From the NCBI GenBank assembly GCA_035574315.1, contig DATLYW010000042.1:1-61682 (forward strand): 61,682 nt of DNA, read 5' to 3'. The position numbers and the translations under genes are program-made. The notes beneath the pieces were generated by a model, which saw only the letters and a program-made list of their open reading frames with translations, had not been told where the DNA came from and made no database searches. Shown here piece after piece: positions 1 to 9,688 of the stretch. Positions within the stretch are counted from its first letter, which is position 1. Every line of letters begins with the position of its first letter. The stretch is from Candidatus Zixiibacteriota bacterium (lineage in GTDB: Bacteria > Desulfobacterota > Binatia > UBA9968).

Positions 1-46
1 CAGGCGGTTTCGCGGACGCCCCCGCCGTGACTTCCATCGGCCTTCC

Positions 47-664
47 GTGATCATCATCGATCTGCCGCGAGCTCGCGAGACCGTGATCGTAGAGCAGTTC
101 GACCCCGGCATGACGTTTCGGCCGCCGCCGTTTCTTCCACCCGCGCCGCCCGAACGGACGCGCTTGTCGGGCGAGCTGGCGCCGTTCGATCCCGTTCCGC
201 TCGAGATCGTGGAGCGGATGCTCGCTCTGGCGCGGGTGAGGAAGGGCGACGTGCTCTACGATCTCGGGTGCGGCGACGGCAGGGTGGCGATCGCGGCGGT
301 GAAGAGATTCGGCGCCCGGGCGGTCTGCTTTGAAACCGACCCCGGCCTGGTCAAGCTGGCGCGCGAAAACGTCCGGCGAGAAAAGATCGAGAAAGCGGTC
401 GAAATCCGCGAGCAGGATTTCACGAGCGCGGATCTCTCCCGTGCGACCGTGGTTACGCTTTATCTCTCCCGCGAAGCGAACGACGCGCTGAAGCCCCTGC
501 TGATGAAACGGCTCAGGCCCGGCTCCCGCGTCGTCTCCTACCGTTTCGACATGGGCGACTGGCTTCCCAAGATTACCGAGACATACCGAGATTCCAGCGG
601 CGAGACCCGCACGCTGTTTCTCTGGGAGATCGGAGCGCCGCTTGCGAAAAACGCTGCTGACTGA
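47..664 (+). CDS. Class I SAM-dependent methyltransferase
   Basis: Predicted S-adenosylmethionine-dependent methyltransferase of about 205 residues with unknown substrate. The SAM-binding motif I is clear (DLGCGDG at about residues 72-78), followed by an acidic residue at the end of the next strand (CFETDP) and a conserved aromatic/Leu stretch (VVTLYLS). The N-terminal ~45 residues are proline-rich and have no obvious domain. I use the GTG at 47, but the frame stays open to the left edge, so the true start could lie outside the window. No RBS decides this. It is not obviously linked to the genes that follow, which lie on the other strand. Confidence 0.75.
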   Translation: MIIIDLPRARETVIVEQFDPGMTFRPPPFLPPAPPERTRLSGELAPFDPVPLEIVERMLALARVRKGDVLYDLGCGDGRVAIAAVKRFGARAVCFETDPGLVKLARENVRREKIEKAVEIREQDFTSADLSRATVVTLYLSREANDALKPLLMKRLRPGSRVVSYRFDMGDWLPKITETYRDSSGETRTLFLWEIGAPLAKNAAD

Positions 665-749
665 CCCGCGTCGCCGCTCCAGGATCGTCCCCCGCCTTGC
701 CGGCCCGGTTTCGGAATCGGTTCATTCCGAGCGCTCGAACCGACCCGGG

Positions 750-1316
750 CTACTTGCGCTGGTAGCGACCCATGAGAGTCGCTTCCGCCAGCACGTGCCC
801 CTTGATCGCGTTCAACACTTGCTGCCTCGTGGCGCGAGGCCCGAGGCCGGTCGGCTTGTCCAGGGCGTAGAGACGAAAGAAATAACGGTGCGCCGGCCCG
901 GGAGGCGGGCAGGGGCCGCCGTAGCCTACTTTCCTGAAGTCGTTGATTCCCTGCCTGGCGCCGTTGGGGAGAGTGTCGACGGCGGCCAGGGCTTCGCCGA
1001 GCTCTCCGGTCTCCGGCGGCAGGTCGTACACCACCCAGTGCACCCAGGTTCCGGCAGGCGCGTCGGGGTCGTCGACGATCAACGCAAAAGCTCTGGTTCC
1101 CGCAGGGGCGCCGGACCAGCGGATCGCGGGCGAAACGTCGGCTCCGTCGCACGTGTGGCGTCGGGGAATGTTGGCGCCGTCCTTGAAAGCCGGGCTTCGG
1201 ATTTCCATCGCGGGAGCGGCGCTTTCGGCGGGTGCCGAAAGCGCGAACTGGATCATAGTCGAAACGAGCACCGCGGTGCAGAAAGGCCCTCTTTCGATCC
1301 GCAAGAGCCGTCTCAC
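750..1316 (-). CDS. YbhB/YbcL-type Raf-kinase-inhibitor-like (PEBP) protein, exported
   Basis: PEBP-fold protein of the bacterial YbhB/YbcL family; the cellular role of this family is poorly defined. Family landmarks visible are HTCDGADVSP, the DDPDAPAGTWVHWVVYDLP block that forms the ligand pocket, and GYGGPCPPPGPAHRYFFRLYALD. The GTG at 1316 is preferred over ATG 1256 because it adds a basic stretch plus a hydrophobic segment ending near APAESAAPA, a plausible signal peptide. The GTG lies just after the stop of the upstream rhodanese gene (stop at 1322-1324), which suggests translational coupling. ATG 1256 would give a 168-residue cytosolic form. Confidence 0.85.
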   Translation of the reverse strand: MRRLLRIERGPFCTAVLVSTMIQFALSAPAESAAPAMEIRSPAFKDGANIPRRHTCDGADVSPAIRWSGAPAGTRAFALIVDDPDAPAGTWVHWVVYDLPPETGELGEALAAVDTLPNGARQGINDFRKVGYGGPCPPPGPAHRYFFRLYALDKPTGLGPRATRQQVLNAIKGHVLAEATLMGRYQRK

Positions 1317-1321
1317 CTTGG

Positions 1322-2173
1322 TCAGCGTTTCTCCGCGGGCTTCTCGATCGGCAGATCCTCCCGGTCTCCCCATTCCTTCCACGAGCCGATGTAGTTTCGG
1401 ACGCGCGGAAAACCGAGCAGGCGCAGCGCCACATAGCTGTGCGCCGCACGGTAGCCGCCCTGGCAGTACGAGATGACTTCTTTCTCCGGCGTGATGCCCG
1501 CTCGCTCGTACATCGCCTTGAGCTCGTCGTTCGACTTGAATCTCCCATCGGGCGCAATGTTTTCCGTCCACTCGATATGGACCGCCCCGGGAATGGCGCC
1601 TCCCCGCGCGGCGCGAACGTGCGTTCCCAGGTATTCGCCGCGACTGCGGGTGTCGAGGATCGCGGCGCGTTTCTCGCTCAGCGCGCGCAGCACCTCGTCG
1701 GCGGTGGCGAGCACCTCGCGCCGCTCGGAAACCGTGAACGTCGCGGGCACGGGCGGAGAGGCGTCCCGCGTCGTCGGGAGACCGGCCGCTTGCCACGCCC
1801 GTATGCCGCCGTCGAGCATCCGGCCGCTCGGGTGGCCGAAGTACTCGAGGAACCAGACGCCGCGCGCGGCACGCATGCCCGAGTTCTCGTCGTAAAAGAC
1901 CACTTCCTTGTCCTCGCTCACTCCCCGCATCTCGAGCAGATGGTGGATCATGTGCATGAAGGCTTTGAGCGGCGCTTCGCGGGTGTCGATCAGGCTCAAG
2001 CCGTAGAGATCGAGATGGCCGGCGCCGGGGATATGACCCTGAGCGTAGTGCTCCGCCGGCCGGACGTCGATCAGACAAAGGCCGGGACTCCCGAGCTTCC
2101 GGCTGAGCTCCGCCGGGGTTGTGAGCAGCTTTTCGCGCGTGTATTGGGTGTCCATGGGGATACCGTATATCAC
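1322..2173 (-). CDS. Thiosulfate/3-mercaptopyruvate sulfurtransferase (tandem rhodanese)
   Basis: Two-domain rhodanese of about 283 residues. The N-terminal domain (LIDVRPAEHYAQGHIPGAGHLDL) is the inactive regulatory copy, lacking a loop cysteine. The C-terminal domain carries the active-site loop CQGGYRA with Cys near residue 237, preceded by LDTRSRGEYLG. The loop resembles CxGxxA-type rhodaneses that transfer sulfane sulfur from thiosulfate to an acceptor. The start is set by AGGAGG (2184-2189 on the complement), 10 nt before GTG 2173; an ATG at 2155 is the alternative. It probably forms a two-gene unit with the PEBP-like gene, and is divergent from the lipocalin-like gene with only 22 bp between starts. 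Confidence 0.88.
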   Translation of the reverse strand: MIYGIPMDTQYTREKLLTTPAELSRKLGSPGLCLIDVRPAEHYAQGHIPGAGHLDLYGLSLIDTREAPLKAFMHMIHHLLEMRGVSEDKEVVFYDENSGMRAARGVWFLEYFGHPSGRMLDGGIRAWQAAGLPTTRDASPPVPATFTVSERREVLATADEVLRALSEKRAAILDTRSRGEYLGTHVRAARGGAIPGAVHIEWTENIAPDGRFKSNDELKAMYERAGITPEKEVISYCQGGYRAAHSYVALRLLGFPRVRNYIGSWKEWGDREDLPIEKPAEKR

Positions 2174-2195
2174 CGGCGGAAACCCTCCTGCAATC

Positions 2196-3335
2196 ATGGA
2201 CACGCAAAGGGGAGAGGCTGCTTTTCGGCGACCGGCTGCCTTCTCCGCGCCTTCCCGGCTCGCCGTTGCCGCCCTGCTGTTCTGCTTTCTCGGGGCTGCG
2301 GCCTTCACCTACAGGCCGGCTCTTCCCGGCCGGAAGATCTCGCTGCCGGCGGACCACGCCTCCCACCCCGATTTCAAGATCGAGTGGTGGTACTATACGG
2401 GCCATTTGAGCGGCGAGTCGGGCAGGCGCTACGGCTACCAGGTGACGTTCTTTCGCTTCGGGCTGCGCGACCGACAGAGCGTGGAGAGCAAGGATCATCC
2501 GGTCTTGTTCACCGATCTCTACATGGCCCACTTCGCGCTGTCGGACGTCCAGGAAAGAAAATTCTCCTTCCGCGAGCGCATCAACCGCGGCTACGGCGGC
2601 AAGGCCGGCGCCGCCACCGACCGCTACTTCGTCTGGAACGAGAGCTGGAAGGTCGAGGGGAGCGGGACCGAGCACCGGATCGAGGTCGACGATCGGGAGA
2701 CCAAGCTCGAGCTGAAGCTCGTCCCGCTCAAGCCGCCCGTCCTGCACGGCGAGAACGGCTTCAGCCGCAAGGGCGAGGGGGAGGGACGCGCGTCGCACTA
2801 TTACTCGCTGACGCGGATGCGGACCGAGGGACGGCTGACGATCGACGGCAGGACGGAAAAGGTCACCGGGGAGAGCTGGATGGACCACGAGTTCGGCACC
2901 AACCAGCTCGGCGAAAATCAGGTGGGCTGGGACTGGTTCAGCATTCAGCTCGACGACCAGACGGAGCTGATGCTCTACCTCATCCGGCGCAAGGACGGCT
3001 CCGCGGATCCTTACTCCAGCGGCACCCGGGTGGACGCGAAAGGGAGAACGAGGCATCTCGCGCTCGGCGAATACCGGATCGAGGTACTCGATCACTGGAA
3101 GAGCCCGAAGAGCGGGGCCACCTACCCGATCAGGTGGAGGGTGACGGTTCCGTCCGAGCAGATGGAGCTGGAGATTTCCCCTCTGTTCCGAGAGCAGGAG
3201 CTGGTCACGGCCCGCAGCACGAGAGTGACCTACTGGGAAGGAGCGGTGGAAATCCGCGGCAAGGTCAGGGGCAAGATCGCGAGCGGCCGGGGGTACGTGG
3301 AGATGACGGGCTACGCGGGGAAGCTCTCCCTCTGA
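2196..3335 (+). CDS. CrtC/AttH lipocalin-like secreted protein
   Basis: About 379 residues. An N-terminal hydrophobic segment (LAVAALLFCFLGAAAF) should export or anchor it. The mature part carries the AttH/CrtC signature DFKIEWWYYTGHL, then GYQVTFFRFG, SWMDHEFG and QVGWDWFSIQL. The family contains carotenoid 1,2-hydratase and AttH-like proteins of unknown function. No carotenoid genes are nearby, so a hydratase role is not supported; a periplasmic lipid-related role is only a guess. I chose ATG 2196 because it begins a sensible signal sequence; the upstream in-frame codons overlap the divergent rhodanese gene. Confidence 0.8.
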   Translation: MDTQRGEAAFRRPAAFSAPSRLAVAALLFCFLGAAAFTYRPALPGRKISLPADHASHPDFKIEWWYYTGHLSGESGRRYGYQVTFFRFGLRDRQSVESKDHPVLFTDLYMAHFALSDVQERKFSFRERINRGYGGKAGAATDRYFVWNESWKVEGSGTEHRIEVDDRETKLELKLVPLKPPVLHGENGFSRKGEGEGRASHYYSLTRMRTEGRLTIDGRTEKVTGESWMDHEFGTNQLGENQVGWDWFSIQLDDQTELMLYLIRRKDGSADPYSSGTRVDAKGRTRHLALGEYRIEVLDHWKSPKSGATYPIRWRVTVPSEQMELEISPLFREQELVTARSTRVTYWEGAVEIRGKVRGKIASGRGYVEMTGYAGKLSL

Positions 3336-3584
3336 GGACCGGCCGGCGCCGTTATCCAGCGTGCGATTTCTCCCGGCGAGCGGTGACACACCGGTTGACA
3401 CGCTTCCGTTCGTCGGCACGATCGAAAACGCCGCTCGACGCAGCCGGCGGCCGAAGTCCGACGGCCGGGACGTTCCCGGGAGCTTCGTTCCGGAGGCTTC
3501 GCCGCCGTCGCCGGTGCTCCCGCGCCGGACCACCTTCTTGATTTGGCGGCATAAACCGCGGACAATTCTTCGAGCTCCCGTGTG

Positions 3585-5009
3585 ATGCTCGCGGAACAGG
3601 TCAAGAAAACGATCCGCCGGCACCGGCTTGCGGCGCCGGGCGAGCGCATTCTGGTCGCCGTCTCGGGCGGCCCCGACTCGACGGCGCTCCTCCAGCTGCT
3701 CTACGAGCTGCGAGCCGAGCTGGAGCTGGGCCTCGAGGTGGCGCATCTGGAGCACGGGCTGCGCGGGAAAGAGTCGGCCGCGGACGCGGCGTTCGTCGAA
3801 GGGCTCGCGCGCCGCCTCGAGCTGCCGTTTCATCTCGGAAGCGTCGACCTGCCGGAGCTCAAATCGCGAGCCGGCAAAGGCAACGTCGAAGCGCTCGCGC
3901 GCGCAGAGCGGTACCGCTTTTTCGCCGAGGTTGCACGGCGGCGAAATCTCGCGGCCGTGGCCACGGCTCACACGCTGGACGACCAGGCGGAAACGGTCCT
4001 GATGCGCTTTCTGCGCGGCGCCGGTCTGAGAGGGCTGGGGGGGATGGCTCCGGTGCGGATCCTGGACCGCTCGGCGGCCGGAGAAGGCGCGCCCTTGAAG
4101 GTGATCCGACCGCTTCTCGAAGTCGCCAAGGCCGATATCCTCCGCTATCTCCAGGCGCGCGGATTGGCCTACCGGAAGGACGCGACCAACGAGGACCCGA
4201 CGCTGCTTCGAAACTGGCTTCGGCTCCATCTCATCCCCGAGCTGCAGACGAGGTTCGGCCTGGATCTTCCGTCCCGGCTGTGCCGGCAGGCCGAGATCGC
4301 GCGCGACGAAGAGCGGCTGATCTCCGCGCTCGCGCGGAAGCGACTCGAGGAAATCCGGATAGATGACCGGCTCGACCGCAAGCTTTTTCTAGCCCAGGCA
4401 CCCGCCCTGCAGCGTGCCGTCGTGCGCTGCTGGATCGAGGAGAAACGCGGTCACCTGCGCGGGCTCGGGTATGATCATGTGGAAGCGGCGCTCGCGGTGA
4501 TCGGCGGGGAAAGGCCGCAGGGGAGATCGGCGATTCCCGGCGGCTGGGAGGTCGTTCGGGAATACGAGGCTCTCGCCCTGGAAAGAAGCGCGGGCCGGCG
4601 CCAGGCATGCTATGCTTACGAGATCGAGATCGGGAAGAGCCTAGCCGTTCCGGAGGCCGGCGTGGTGATCGAAAGCGAGCTCCTTCGGGAGACCCCCGAG
4701 GCGTTCCCCGAAGACCTGGAGGCGGCGGTTTTCGACGCGGCTTTGCTGCCGGATCGCTTGTGGGTGCGCAATTATCGTCGCGGCGACCGTTTTCAACCCC
4801 TGGGTATGTCGGGGCACAAAAAGCTCAAGGATCTCTTCATGGAAAAGAAGGTGCCCCTTTCGGCGCGGGCCACAATGCCCGTCCTGGTCTCCGCGGATGA
4901 GATCCTTTGGATTCCCGGGTGCGGGCGAAGCGACCGGGCCAGGATCACGCGCAACACCGTGGAAATCGCGCGTTTTTCGGCGCGTCCGGTGGCGCACGGA
5001 AACAGATAA
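3585..5009 (+). CDS. tilS: tRNA(Ile)-lysidine synthetase
   Basis: ATP-dependent enzyme that converts C34 of tRNA-Ile(CAU) to lysidine, so that it reads AUA. The N-terminal PP-loop ATPase motif SGGPDS is at residues 27-32, followed by HLEHGLRGKESAADAAFV and the TAHTLDDQAETVLMRFLRGAG block typical of TilS. The C-terminal substrate-binding domain is present (RGDRFQPLGMSGHKKLKDLFMEKKVP). Length 474 is normal. GTG 3582 directly precedes ATG 3585, so either could start. It lies immediately upstream of ftsH, a common pairing, though ftsH appears to have its own promoter. Confidence 0.95.
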   Translation: MLAEQVKKTIRRHRLAAPGERILVAVSGGPDSTALLQLLYELRAELELGLEVAHLEHGLRGKESAADAAFVEGLARRLELPFHLGSVDLPELKSRAGKGNVEALARAERYRFFAEVARRRNLAAVATAHTLDDQAETVLMRFLRGAGLRGLGGMAPVRILDRSAAGEGAPLKVIRPLLEVAKADILRYLQARGLAYRKDATNEDPTLLRNWLRLHLIPELQTRFGLDLPSRLCRQAEIARDEERLISALARKRLEEIRIDDRLDRKLFLAQAPALQRAVVRCWIEEKRGHLRGLGYDHVEAALAVIGGERPQGRSAIPGGWEVVREYEALALERSAGRRQACYAYEIEIGKSLAVPEAGVVIESELLRETPEAFPEDLEAAVFDAALLPDRLWVRNYRRGDRFQPLGMSGHKKLKDLFMEKKVPLSARATMPVLVSADEILWIPGCGRSDRARITRNTVEIARFSARPVAHGNR

Positions 5010-5015
5010 CAAATG

Positions 5016-5044
5016 TTGATCTAACTAGGCGCGTGTGTTAGACT
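5016..5044 (+). promoter_or_regulatory. Predicted sigma-70 promoter of ftsH
   Basis: TTGATC (5016-5021) and TAGACT (5039-5044) are separated by 17 nt, four of six consensus matches in each box. They lie in the short AT-richer gap between tilS and ftsH. A strong GGGAGGA ribosome site (5064-5070) precedes the TTG start at 5076. This suggests ftsH can be transcribed independently of tilS. Confidence 0.5.
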
Positions 5045-5075
5045 TTTGCTGTTTTTCGACCGAGGGAGGATCTGG

Positions 5076-6917
5076 TTGAGTCAATCATCCAAGCATATTG
5101 CGCTCTGGCTCGTCTTGTTGCTCGTTTTGCTTGCCGTTTTCAGCGTTTTTAGCAGGCAGGCCGGCCGGGATCCCGAGATCGTCTTCAGCGAGTTCATGGG
5201 CTCGGTCGAGCGGGGTGAAGTGCAGGAAGTGGTCATCCAGGGGCACAACATCCAGGGCAAGTACAAGAACGGCGAGCGGTTCCGGACGTTCGCTCCCAAC
5301 GATCCCGAACTGGTGAAGAACCTGCGCGACAAGAAGGTGAAGATCGCGGCCAAGCCCGAGGACGAGTCGCCGTGGTACATGGTCCTGCTGCTCAACTGGT
5401 TCCCGATGCTGCTGCTGATCGGGGTGTGGATCTTCTTCATGCGCCAGATGCAGGTCGGAGGCGGCAAGGCGATGTCGTTCGGCAAGAGCCGGGCCAAGCT
5501 GCTCACCGAAAATCAGCACCGCGTCACGTTCAACGACGTGGCGGGCGTCGACGAAGCCAAGGACGATCTCCAGGAAATCATCGCGTTCCTCAAGGATCCC
5601 AAGAAGTTCACCAAGCTGGGAGGGCGAATCCCGAAGGGTTGCCTCCTGGTCGGCCCGCCGGGCACCGGAAAGACGCTGCTCGCCCGGGCGATCGCAGGCG
5701 AGGCGGGCGTGCCGTTCTTCAGCATCAGCGGCTCGGACTTCGTTGAGATGTTCGTGGGCGTGGGCGCCTCCCGCGTGCGCGACCTGTTCGTCCAGGGCAA
5801 GAAGAACGCGCCCTGCATCATCTTCATCGATGAGATCGACGCCGTCGGCCGGCACCGCGGCGCCGGCCTCGGCGGCGGCCACGACGAGCGGGAACAGACG
5901 CTCAACCAGCTGCTCGTCGAGATGGACGGCTTCGAGGCCAACGAAGGCGTGATCCTGATCGCCGCCACCAACCGGCCGGACGTTCTCGACCCGGCCTTGT
6001 TGCGCCCCGGTCGTTTCGACCGGCGCGTCGTGGTTCCGCGCCCCGACGTCAAGGGCCGCGAAGGGATTCTCAGAGTGCACACGCGCAAGGTGCCGCTCGC
6101 GCCGGACGTGGACGTGAGCCTGCTCGCGCGCGCCACGCCGGGCTTTGCCGGCGCCGACCTGGAAAACCTGGTCAACGAGGCCGCGCTGCTCGCCGCCCGC
6201 AGCAACAAGGACAAGGTCGACATGCACGATTTCGAGCTGGCCAAGGACAAGGTGATGATGGGGGCGGAGCGCCGCAGCATGATCATCAGCGACGAGGAGA
6301 AGCGCAACACCGCCTATCACGAAGCCGGCCACGCCCTGGTCGCCAAGCTCCTGCCGGGAGCGGATCCGATCCACAAGGTGACGATCATCCCGCGCGGCAT
6401 GGCGCTCGGTCTGACGCAGCAGCTCCCGATGGACGAGAAGCACACCTACCCGCGCGAGTACCTGATGAACAACCTCGCGATCCTCTTCGGCGGGCGCGTC
6501 GCCGAGGAGCTGGTCCTGAACCACATGACCACCGGCGCCGGCAACGACATCGAGAAGGCGACCGAGCTGGCGCACCGGATGGTTTGCGAATGGGGAATGA
6601 GCGAGAAGCTGGGACCGATGACGTTCGGAAAGAAGGAAGAGGAGATCTTTCTCGGGCGCGACTTCACGCAGCGGCAGGATTATTCGGAGCAGACCGCGAT
6701 CGAGATCGACGCGGAAGTGCGGCGCATCATTCAGGAGAGCTACGAGAAAGCCAAGGATCTGCTGAAGAGCAACCTCGCCTTGCTGCACCGGGTGGCCGAA
6801 CGGCTGCTCGAAAAAGAGGTCCTCGACGGATCGGAAATCGACGCCATCGTCAGGGAGTTCAACGGGAACGGCGAAGAGCCCTTGAGCCAGGCGGCGGCGA
6901 CGATCGCCGCTGTGTAA
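5076..6917 (+). CDS. ftsH: ATP-dependent zinc metalloprotease FtsH
   Basis: Membrane-anchored AAA+ protease that degrades misfolded membrane proteins and selected regulators. Order: N-terminal TM helix, short periplasmic domain (about residues 30-100), second TM helix ([19 protein letters not shown]), AAA module with Walker A GPPGTGKT near residue 193, Walker [12 protein letters not shown], the SRH block with [20 protein letters not shown], and the zinc-binding HEAGH near residue 415. About 613 residues, normal length. The start is TTG at 5076, because GGGAGGA lies five nt upstream and the protein then begins just before the first TM helix. The ATG-like start at 5046 would add residues encoded by the ribosome site itself. 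Confidence 0.96.
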   Translation: MSQSSKHIALWLVLLLVLLAVFSVFSRQAGRDPEIVFSEFMGSVERGEVQEVVIQGHNIQGKYKNGERFRTFAPNDPELVKNLRDKKVKIAAKPEDESPWYMVLLLNWFPMLLLIGVWIFFMRQMQVGGGKAMSFGKSRAKLLTENQHRVTFNDVAGVDEAKDDLQEIIAFLKDPKKFTKLGGRIPKGCLLVGPPGTGKTLLARAIAGEAGVPFFSISGSDFVEMFVGVGASRVRDLFVQGKKNAPCIIFIDEIDAVGRHRGAGLGGGHDEREQTLNQLLVEMDGFEANEGVILIAATNRPDVLDPALLRPGRFDRRVVVPRPDVKGREGILRVHTRKVPLAPDVDVSLLARATPGFAGADLENLVNEAALLAARSNKDKVDMHDFELAKDKVMMGAERRSMIISDEEKRNTAYHEAGHALVAKLLPGADPIHKVTIIPRGMALGLTQQLPMDEKHTYPREYLMNNLAILFGGRVAEELVLNHMTTGAGNDIEKATELAHRMVCEWGMSEKLGPMTFGKKEEEIFLGRDFTQRQDYSEQTAIEIDAEVRRIIQESYEKAKDLLKSNLALLHRVAERLLEKEVLDGSEIDAIVREFNGNGEEPLSQAAATIAAV

Positions 6918-7074
6918 AGCGGCCCGCGCGGACCAAGCCCACCCTCCGGTTCCCGAGCGCGGCCCGGATGACGCGTTGCGCGCCCGAGACCGCGGCTTCG
7001 ATCGACTCCCCCGGGCTTTCTGGCCCGCGGCGAGACACCACGGCGCCTTCCGAAGGCGTTTCAGTTGAGCGATC

Positions 7075-7965
7075 ATGACAGACCCCGGCAGCTCCGTTCT
7101 CGAGCCCATCCCCGGACCCGGCGCGATCGTCACCCGTCACGGCACAGTCGATCTCGACCGCCGCACGGCGGTCATGGGAATCCTCAACGTCACGCCCGAT
7201 TCGTTCTACGACGGCGGCCGCCGGACCGACCCGGCCAAGGCGGTCGACGATGCGCTGAGGCTGGTCGAGGCCGGGGCGGACATCGTCGACGTGGGCGGCG
7301 AGTCCACGCGCCCGGGAGCGCATCCGGTGAGCGTCGAGGAGGAGCTGGCCCGGGTGCTGCCGGTGATCCGCGGCCTGCGCCGGTCGGCTGCGGTCCCGAT
7401 CTCGATCGATACTTACAAAGCGGAGGTGGCGCGGGCCGCGCTGGCCGAGGGCGCCGACATCATCAACGACATCAGCGCGCTGCGGTTCGACGACGCGATG
7501 GCGGCGCTTGCGGCGGCGGAGGAGGTGCCGGTGGTGCTGATGCACATGCAGGGCACGCCGCAAACGATGCAGAAGGAGCCCCGATACGGTGACGTCGTGG
7601 CCGAGGTGCGCGCCTTTCTCGCCGAGCGCATGCGCACCGCGCTCGCCGCCGGCATCGCCGAGCGCAATCTCATCGTCGATCCGGGCATCGGCTTCGGCAA
7701 GACTCTGGAGCACAACCTCGCATTGCTGCGGGGGCTTCCCGCTCTGGCGAGCCTCGGCGCCCCGCTGCTCGTCGGCGTGTCGCGCAAGGCGTTCATCGGC
7801 CGGATTCTGGGGCTGGAGGCCGGGGAGCGCCTTGAGGGAAGCCTGGCGGCGGCCGCCGCTGCGGTCCTGGCGGGCGCCCGGATCGTGCGGGCGCACGACG
7901 TTCTGGCCACGCGCCGGGCGGTCGCGATCGCGGACGCGATCCGTTACGGAGCGCGCGAGCCGTAG
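7075..7965 (+). CDS. folP: Dihydropteroate synthase
   Basis: Condenses 4-aminobenzoate with dihydropterin pyrophosphate in folate synthesis. TIM-barrel signatures are intact: GILNVTPDSFYDGG near residues 36-49, DVGGESTRPGA, SIDTYKAEVARAAL, INDISAL, LMHMQGTPQTMQ, and the C-terminal VGVSRKAFIG plus RAHDV. 296 residues, normal size. About 157 bp separates it from ftsH. It heads the tight run folP-cdaA-ybbR-glmM, so it is probably co-transcribed with c-di-AMP and cell-wall genes, as in many bacteria. Confidence 0.96.
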   Translation: MTDPGSSVLEPIPGPGAIVTRHGTVDLDRRTAVMGILNVTPDSFYDGGRRTDPAKAVDDALRLVEAGADIVDVGGESTRPGAHPVSVEEELARVLPVIRGLRRSAAVPISIDTYKAEVARAALAEGADIINDISALRFDDAMAALAAAEEVPVVLMHMQGTPQTMQKEPRYGDVVAEVRAFLAERMRTALAAGIAERNLIVDPGIGFGKTLEHNLALLRGLPALASLGAPLLVGVSRKAFIGRILGLEAGERLEGSLAAAAAAVLAGARIVRAHDVLATRRAVAIADAIRYGAREP

Positions 7966-7972
7966 GGAAGCC

Positions 7973-8728
7973 ATGAACGAGATGATCGGCCAGCTCAGGT
8001 GGCAGGACGGTCTGGACATCGGCATCATGACGTTCCTGATCTATCGCCTGCTCCAGATGGTGCGCGGCAGCCGGGCCATGCAAATGATCATCGGGCTGGC
8101 GGTGCTGCTCGCCGCCTACGCCTCGGCGCGGATGCTGGGGCTTTTCACGCTCAGCTGGATTCTGGACAATTTCCTGGGGTCGATCATCCTGGTGATCGTG
8201 GTGATCTTCCAGAGCGATATCCGGCGCGCCCTGACGCAGGTGGGGACGGCGCCGTTGTTCGGCTCCGCGGAAAGACTGACGCCCGGGCGCGAGGAGATCG
8301 TGGAGGAGGTCGCTCAGGCGGTGGCGGCGCTGGCGGAAAGGAGGGTCGGCGCGCTCGTAGTCCTGGAGCGCGAGGTCGGCCTGAACGAATACATGGAGAT
8401 CGGCACGAGGCTGGACGCGCGCGTGAGCCGGGAGCTCCTCGAAAGCGTGTTCCTGCCGAACTCGCCGATCCACGACGGCGCCCTGGTGATCCAGAAGGGA
8501 AGGGTGACCGCGGTCCGCTGCCTGCTGCCGCTCAGCACCAACCCGAATCTCAAGAAGCAGTGGGGGACCCGCCATCGCGCGGCTCTGGGAGTCACCGAGG
8601 AAACCGACGCGGTGGCGATCGTGGTTTCCGAGCAGGAAGGGACGATCGCGCTGGTCGTCGGCGGGCGGGTGACCGAGAACCTGGACGGCCCGCGGCTGCG
8701 CGGGGCGCTGCGTGAGCTCATGAGGTGA
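7973..8728 (+). CDS. cdaA: Membrane diadenylate cyclase (CdaA/DacA type)
   Basis: Makes cyclic di-AMP from two ATP at the membrane. About 251 residues with hydrophobic N-terminal segments (about residues 15-85) followed by a DisA_N domain. Both catalytic signatures are present: DGA at residue 168 within SPIHDGALVI, and RHR at residue 200 within GTRHRAALGV. The start ATG 7973 follows the folP stop by seven bases. It neighbours ybbR and glmM, the conserved cdaA-cdaR-glmM trio in which the partners are known to modulate cyclase activity. Confidence 0.95.
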   Translation: MNEMIGQLRWQDGLDIGIMTFLIYRLLQMVRGSRAMQMIIGLAVLLAAYASARMLGLFTLSWILDNFLGSIILVIVVIFQSDIRRALTQVGTAPLFGSAERLTPGREEIVEEVAQAVAALAERRVGALVVLEREVGLNEYMEIGTRLDARVSRELLESVFLPNSPIHDGALVIQKGRVTAVRCLLPLSTNPNLKKQWGTRHRAALGVTEETDAVAIVVSEQEGTIALVVGGRVTENLDGPRLRGALRELMR

Positions 8729-9657
8729 TGGCCCGGCTCTGGGAAAAACTGGTCGCGCTCGCCGCGAGCAATCTCGGCCTCAGGGTTCTGGCGGTGGTCA
8801 TCGCCCTGGGGCTCTGGCTTGCGGGCCATCGGGACATCGAGCGCACGATCGAGGTGCCGGTCGAGTTCCGCAACATACCTCCGGATCTTATGGTTGTGGA
8901 AAATCACGTGGATTACGTCGTGTTGCGCGTGGCCGGCCCGCGCACGCTGGTTTCGACCCTGGATTCGGACGAGCTCAAGCTCTCGCTCGATTTGAGCGAC
9001 GCCAAGCCGGGCGTCGCCAACTACCCCCTGAGCTCGAGCTCGTTCAACATTCCGCGCGGCGTCACGGTAGCCCGGATCACGCCGCCGGTCATCAACCTGC
9101 GGCTGGAGCCCATGATGGTGCGGTCGCTTCCGGTCGTCGTGCGCTTCGCGGGGAAGGTTCCGGAGGGCTACGTGGTCGCCGCCACCGCCGTCGAGCCGCA
9201 CACGGTGTCGGTGCAGGGTCCGGTGGACGAGGTGCGCAAGCTGGCGTTCGTCGAGACGCTTCCCGTCGACCTGGAAGAGGACCGCAACATGACGCGGCGG
9301 CGAGTCCGCCTTTCGGCCGACGGCAAGCCGCTCAAGTTTTCTCCGGATCAGGTCACGGTGACGGTAACGCTCAAGGAAGAGCAGGTGACGCGGGACTTCA
9401 CCGCCGTCCAGGTGCGCGCGAAGGATTTCGAAGGCGCTTACACCGTTAAGCCCTCGACGGTCTTTCTCCGGCTCGCCGGCCCGCGCCGGCTGATCACGCA
9501 GCTCGAGCCGACTCCGGATCGCGTCTATCTCGATCTCAAAGGGCTCGATGCGGGAGAGCACGTGGTCGGGCTGAGCTTCGACCTGCCGCCGGAGGTCAAA
9601 GTCGTGGAAGCCAAACCGCAGCAGTTCAAGGTCCGGATCAAGAAAGCCGCGTCCTGA
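8728..9657 (+). CDS. cdaR: YbbR-domain protein (CdaR-like regulator)
   Basis: One N-terminal membrane helix (residues about 14-32, [17 protein letters not shown]) then an exported region of about 270 residues made of YbbR repeats, seen as recurring blocks such as [35 protein letters not shown] and [17 protein letters not shown]. In Firmicutes CdaR binds CdaA and tunes c-di-AMP synthesis; the same role is inferred here from gene order. ATG 8728 overlaps the cdaA stop by one base, and GTG 8725 is an alternative. Confidence 0.9.
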   Translation: MARLWEKLVALAASNLGLRVLAVVIALGLWLAGHRDIERTIEVPVEFRNIPPDLMVVENHVDYVVLRVAGPRTLVSTLDSDELKLSLDLSDAKPGVANYPLSSSSFNIPRGVTVARITPPVINLRLEPMMVRSLPVVVRFAGKVPEGYVVAATAVEPHTVSVQGPVDEVRKLAFVETLPVDLEEDRNMTRRRVRLSADGKPLKFSPDQVTVTVTLKEEQVTRDFTAVQVRAKDFEGAYTVKPSTVFLRLAGPRRLITQLEPTPDRVYLDLKGLDAGEHVVGLSFDLPPEVKVVEAKPQQFKVRIKKAAS

Positions 9658-9688
9658 GAACGGGCCGCGCCGCAGGAGCACGACAGTC

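Noticed and set aside
750..4229. 1159-codon open frame on the complement strand
   Set aside because: Only its last ~190 codons, the PEBP-like protein, look like a protein. The rest is antisense to rhodanese, the lipocalin-like gene and tilS, and is Arg/Ala/Pro-rich as expected for high-GC shadow frames.
7045..7070. Small hairpin GGCGCCTTCCGAAGGCG before folP
   Set aside because: Short stem and no T-run; in GC-rich DNA such hairpins are frequent, so I do not call it a terminator.
5085..7133. 682-codon open frame antisense to ftsH
   Set aside because: It lies wholly opposite a clear ftsH gene and has no recognisable domain.
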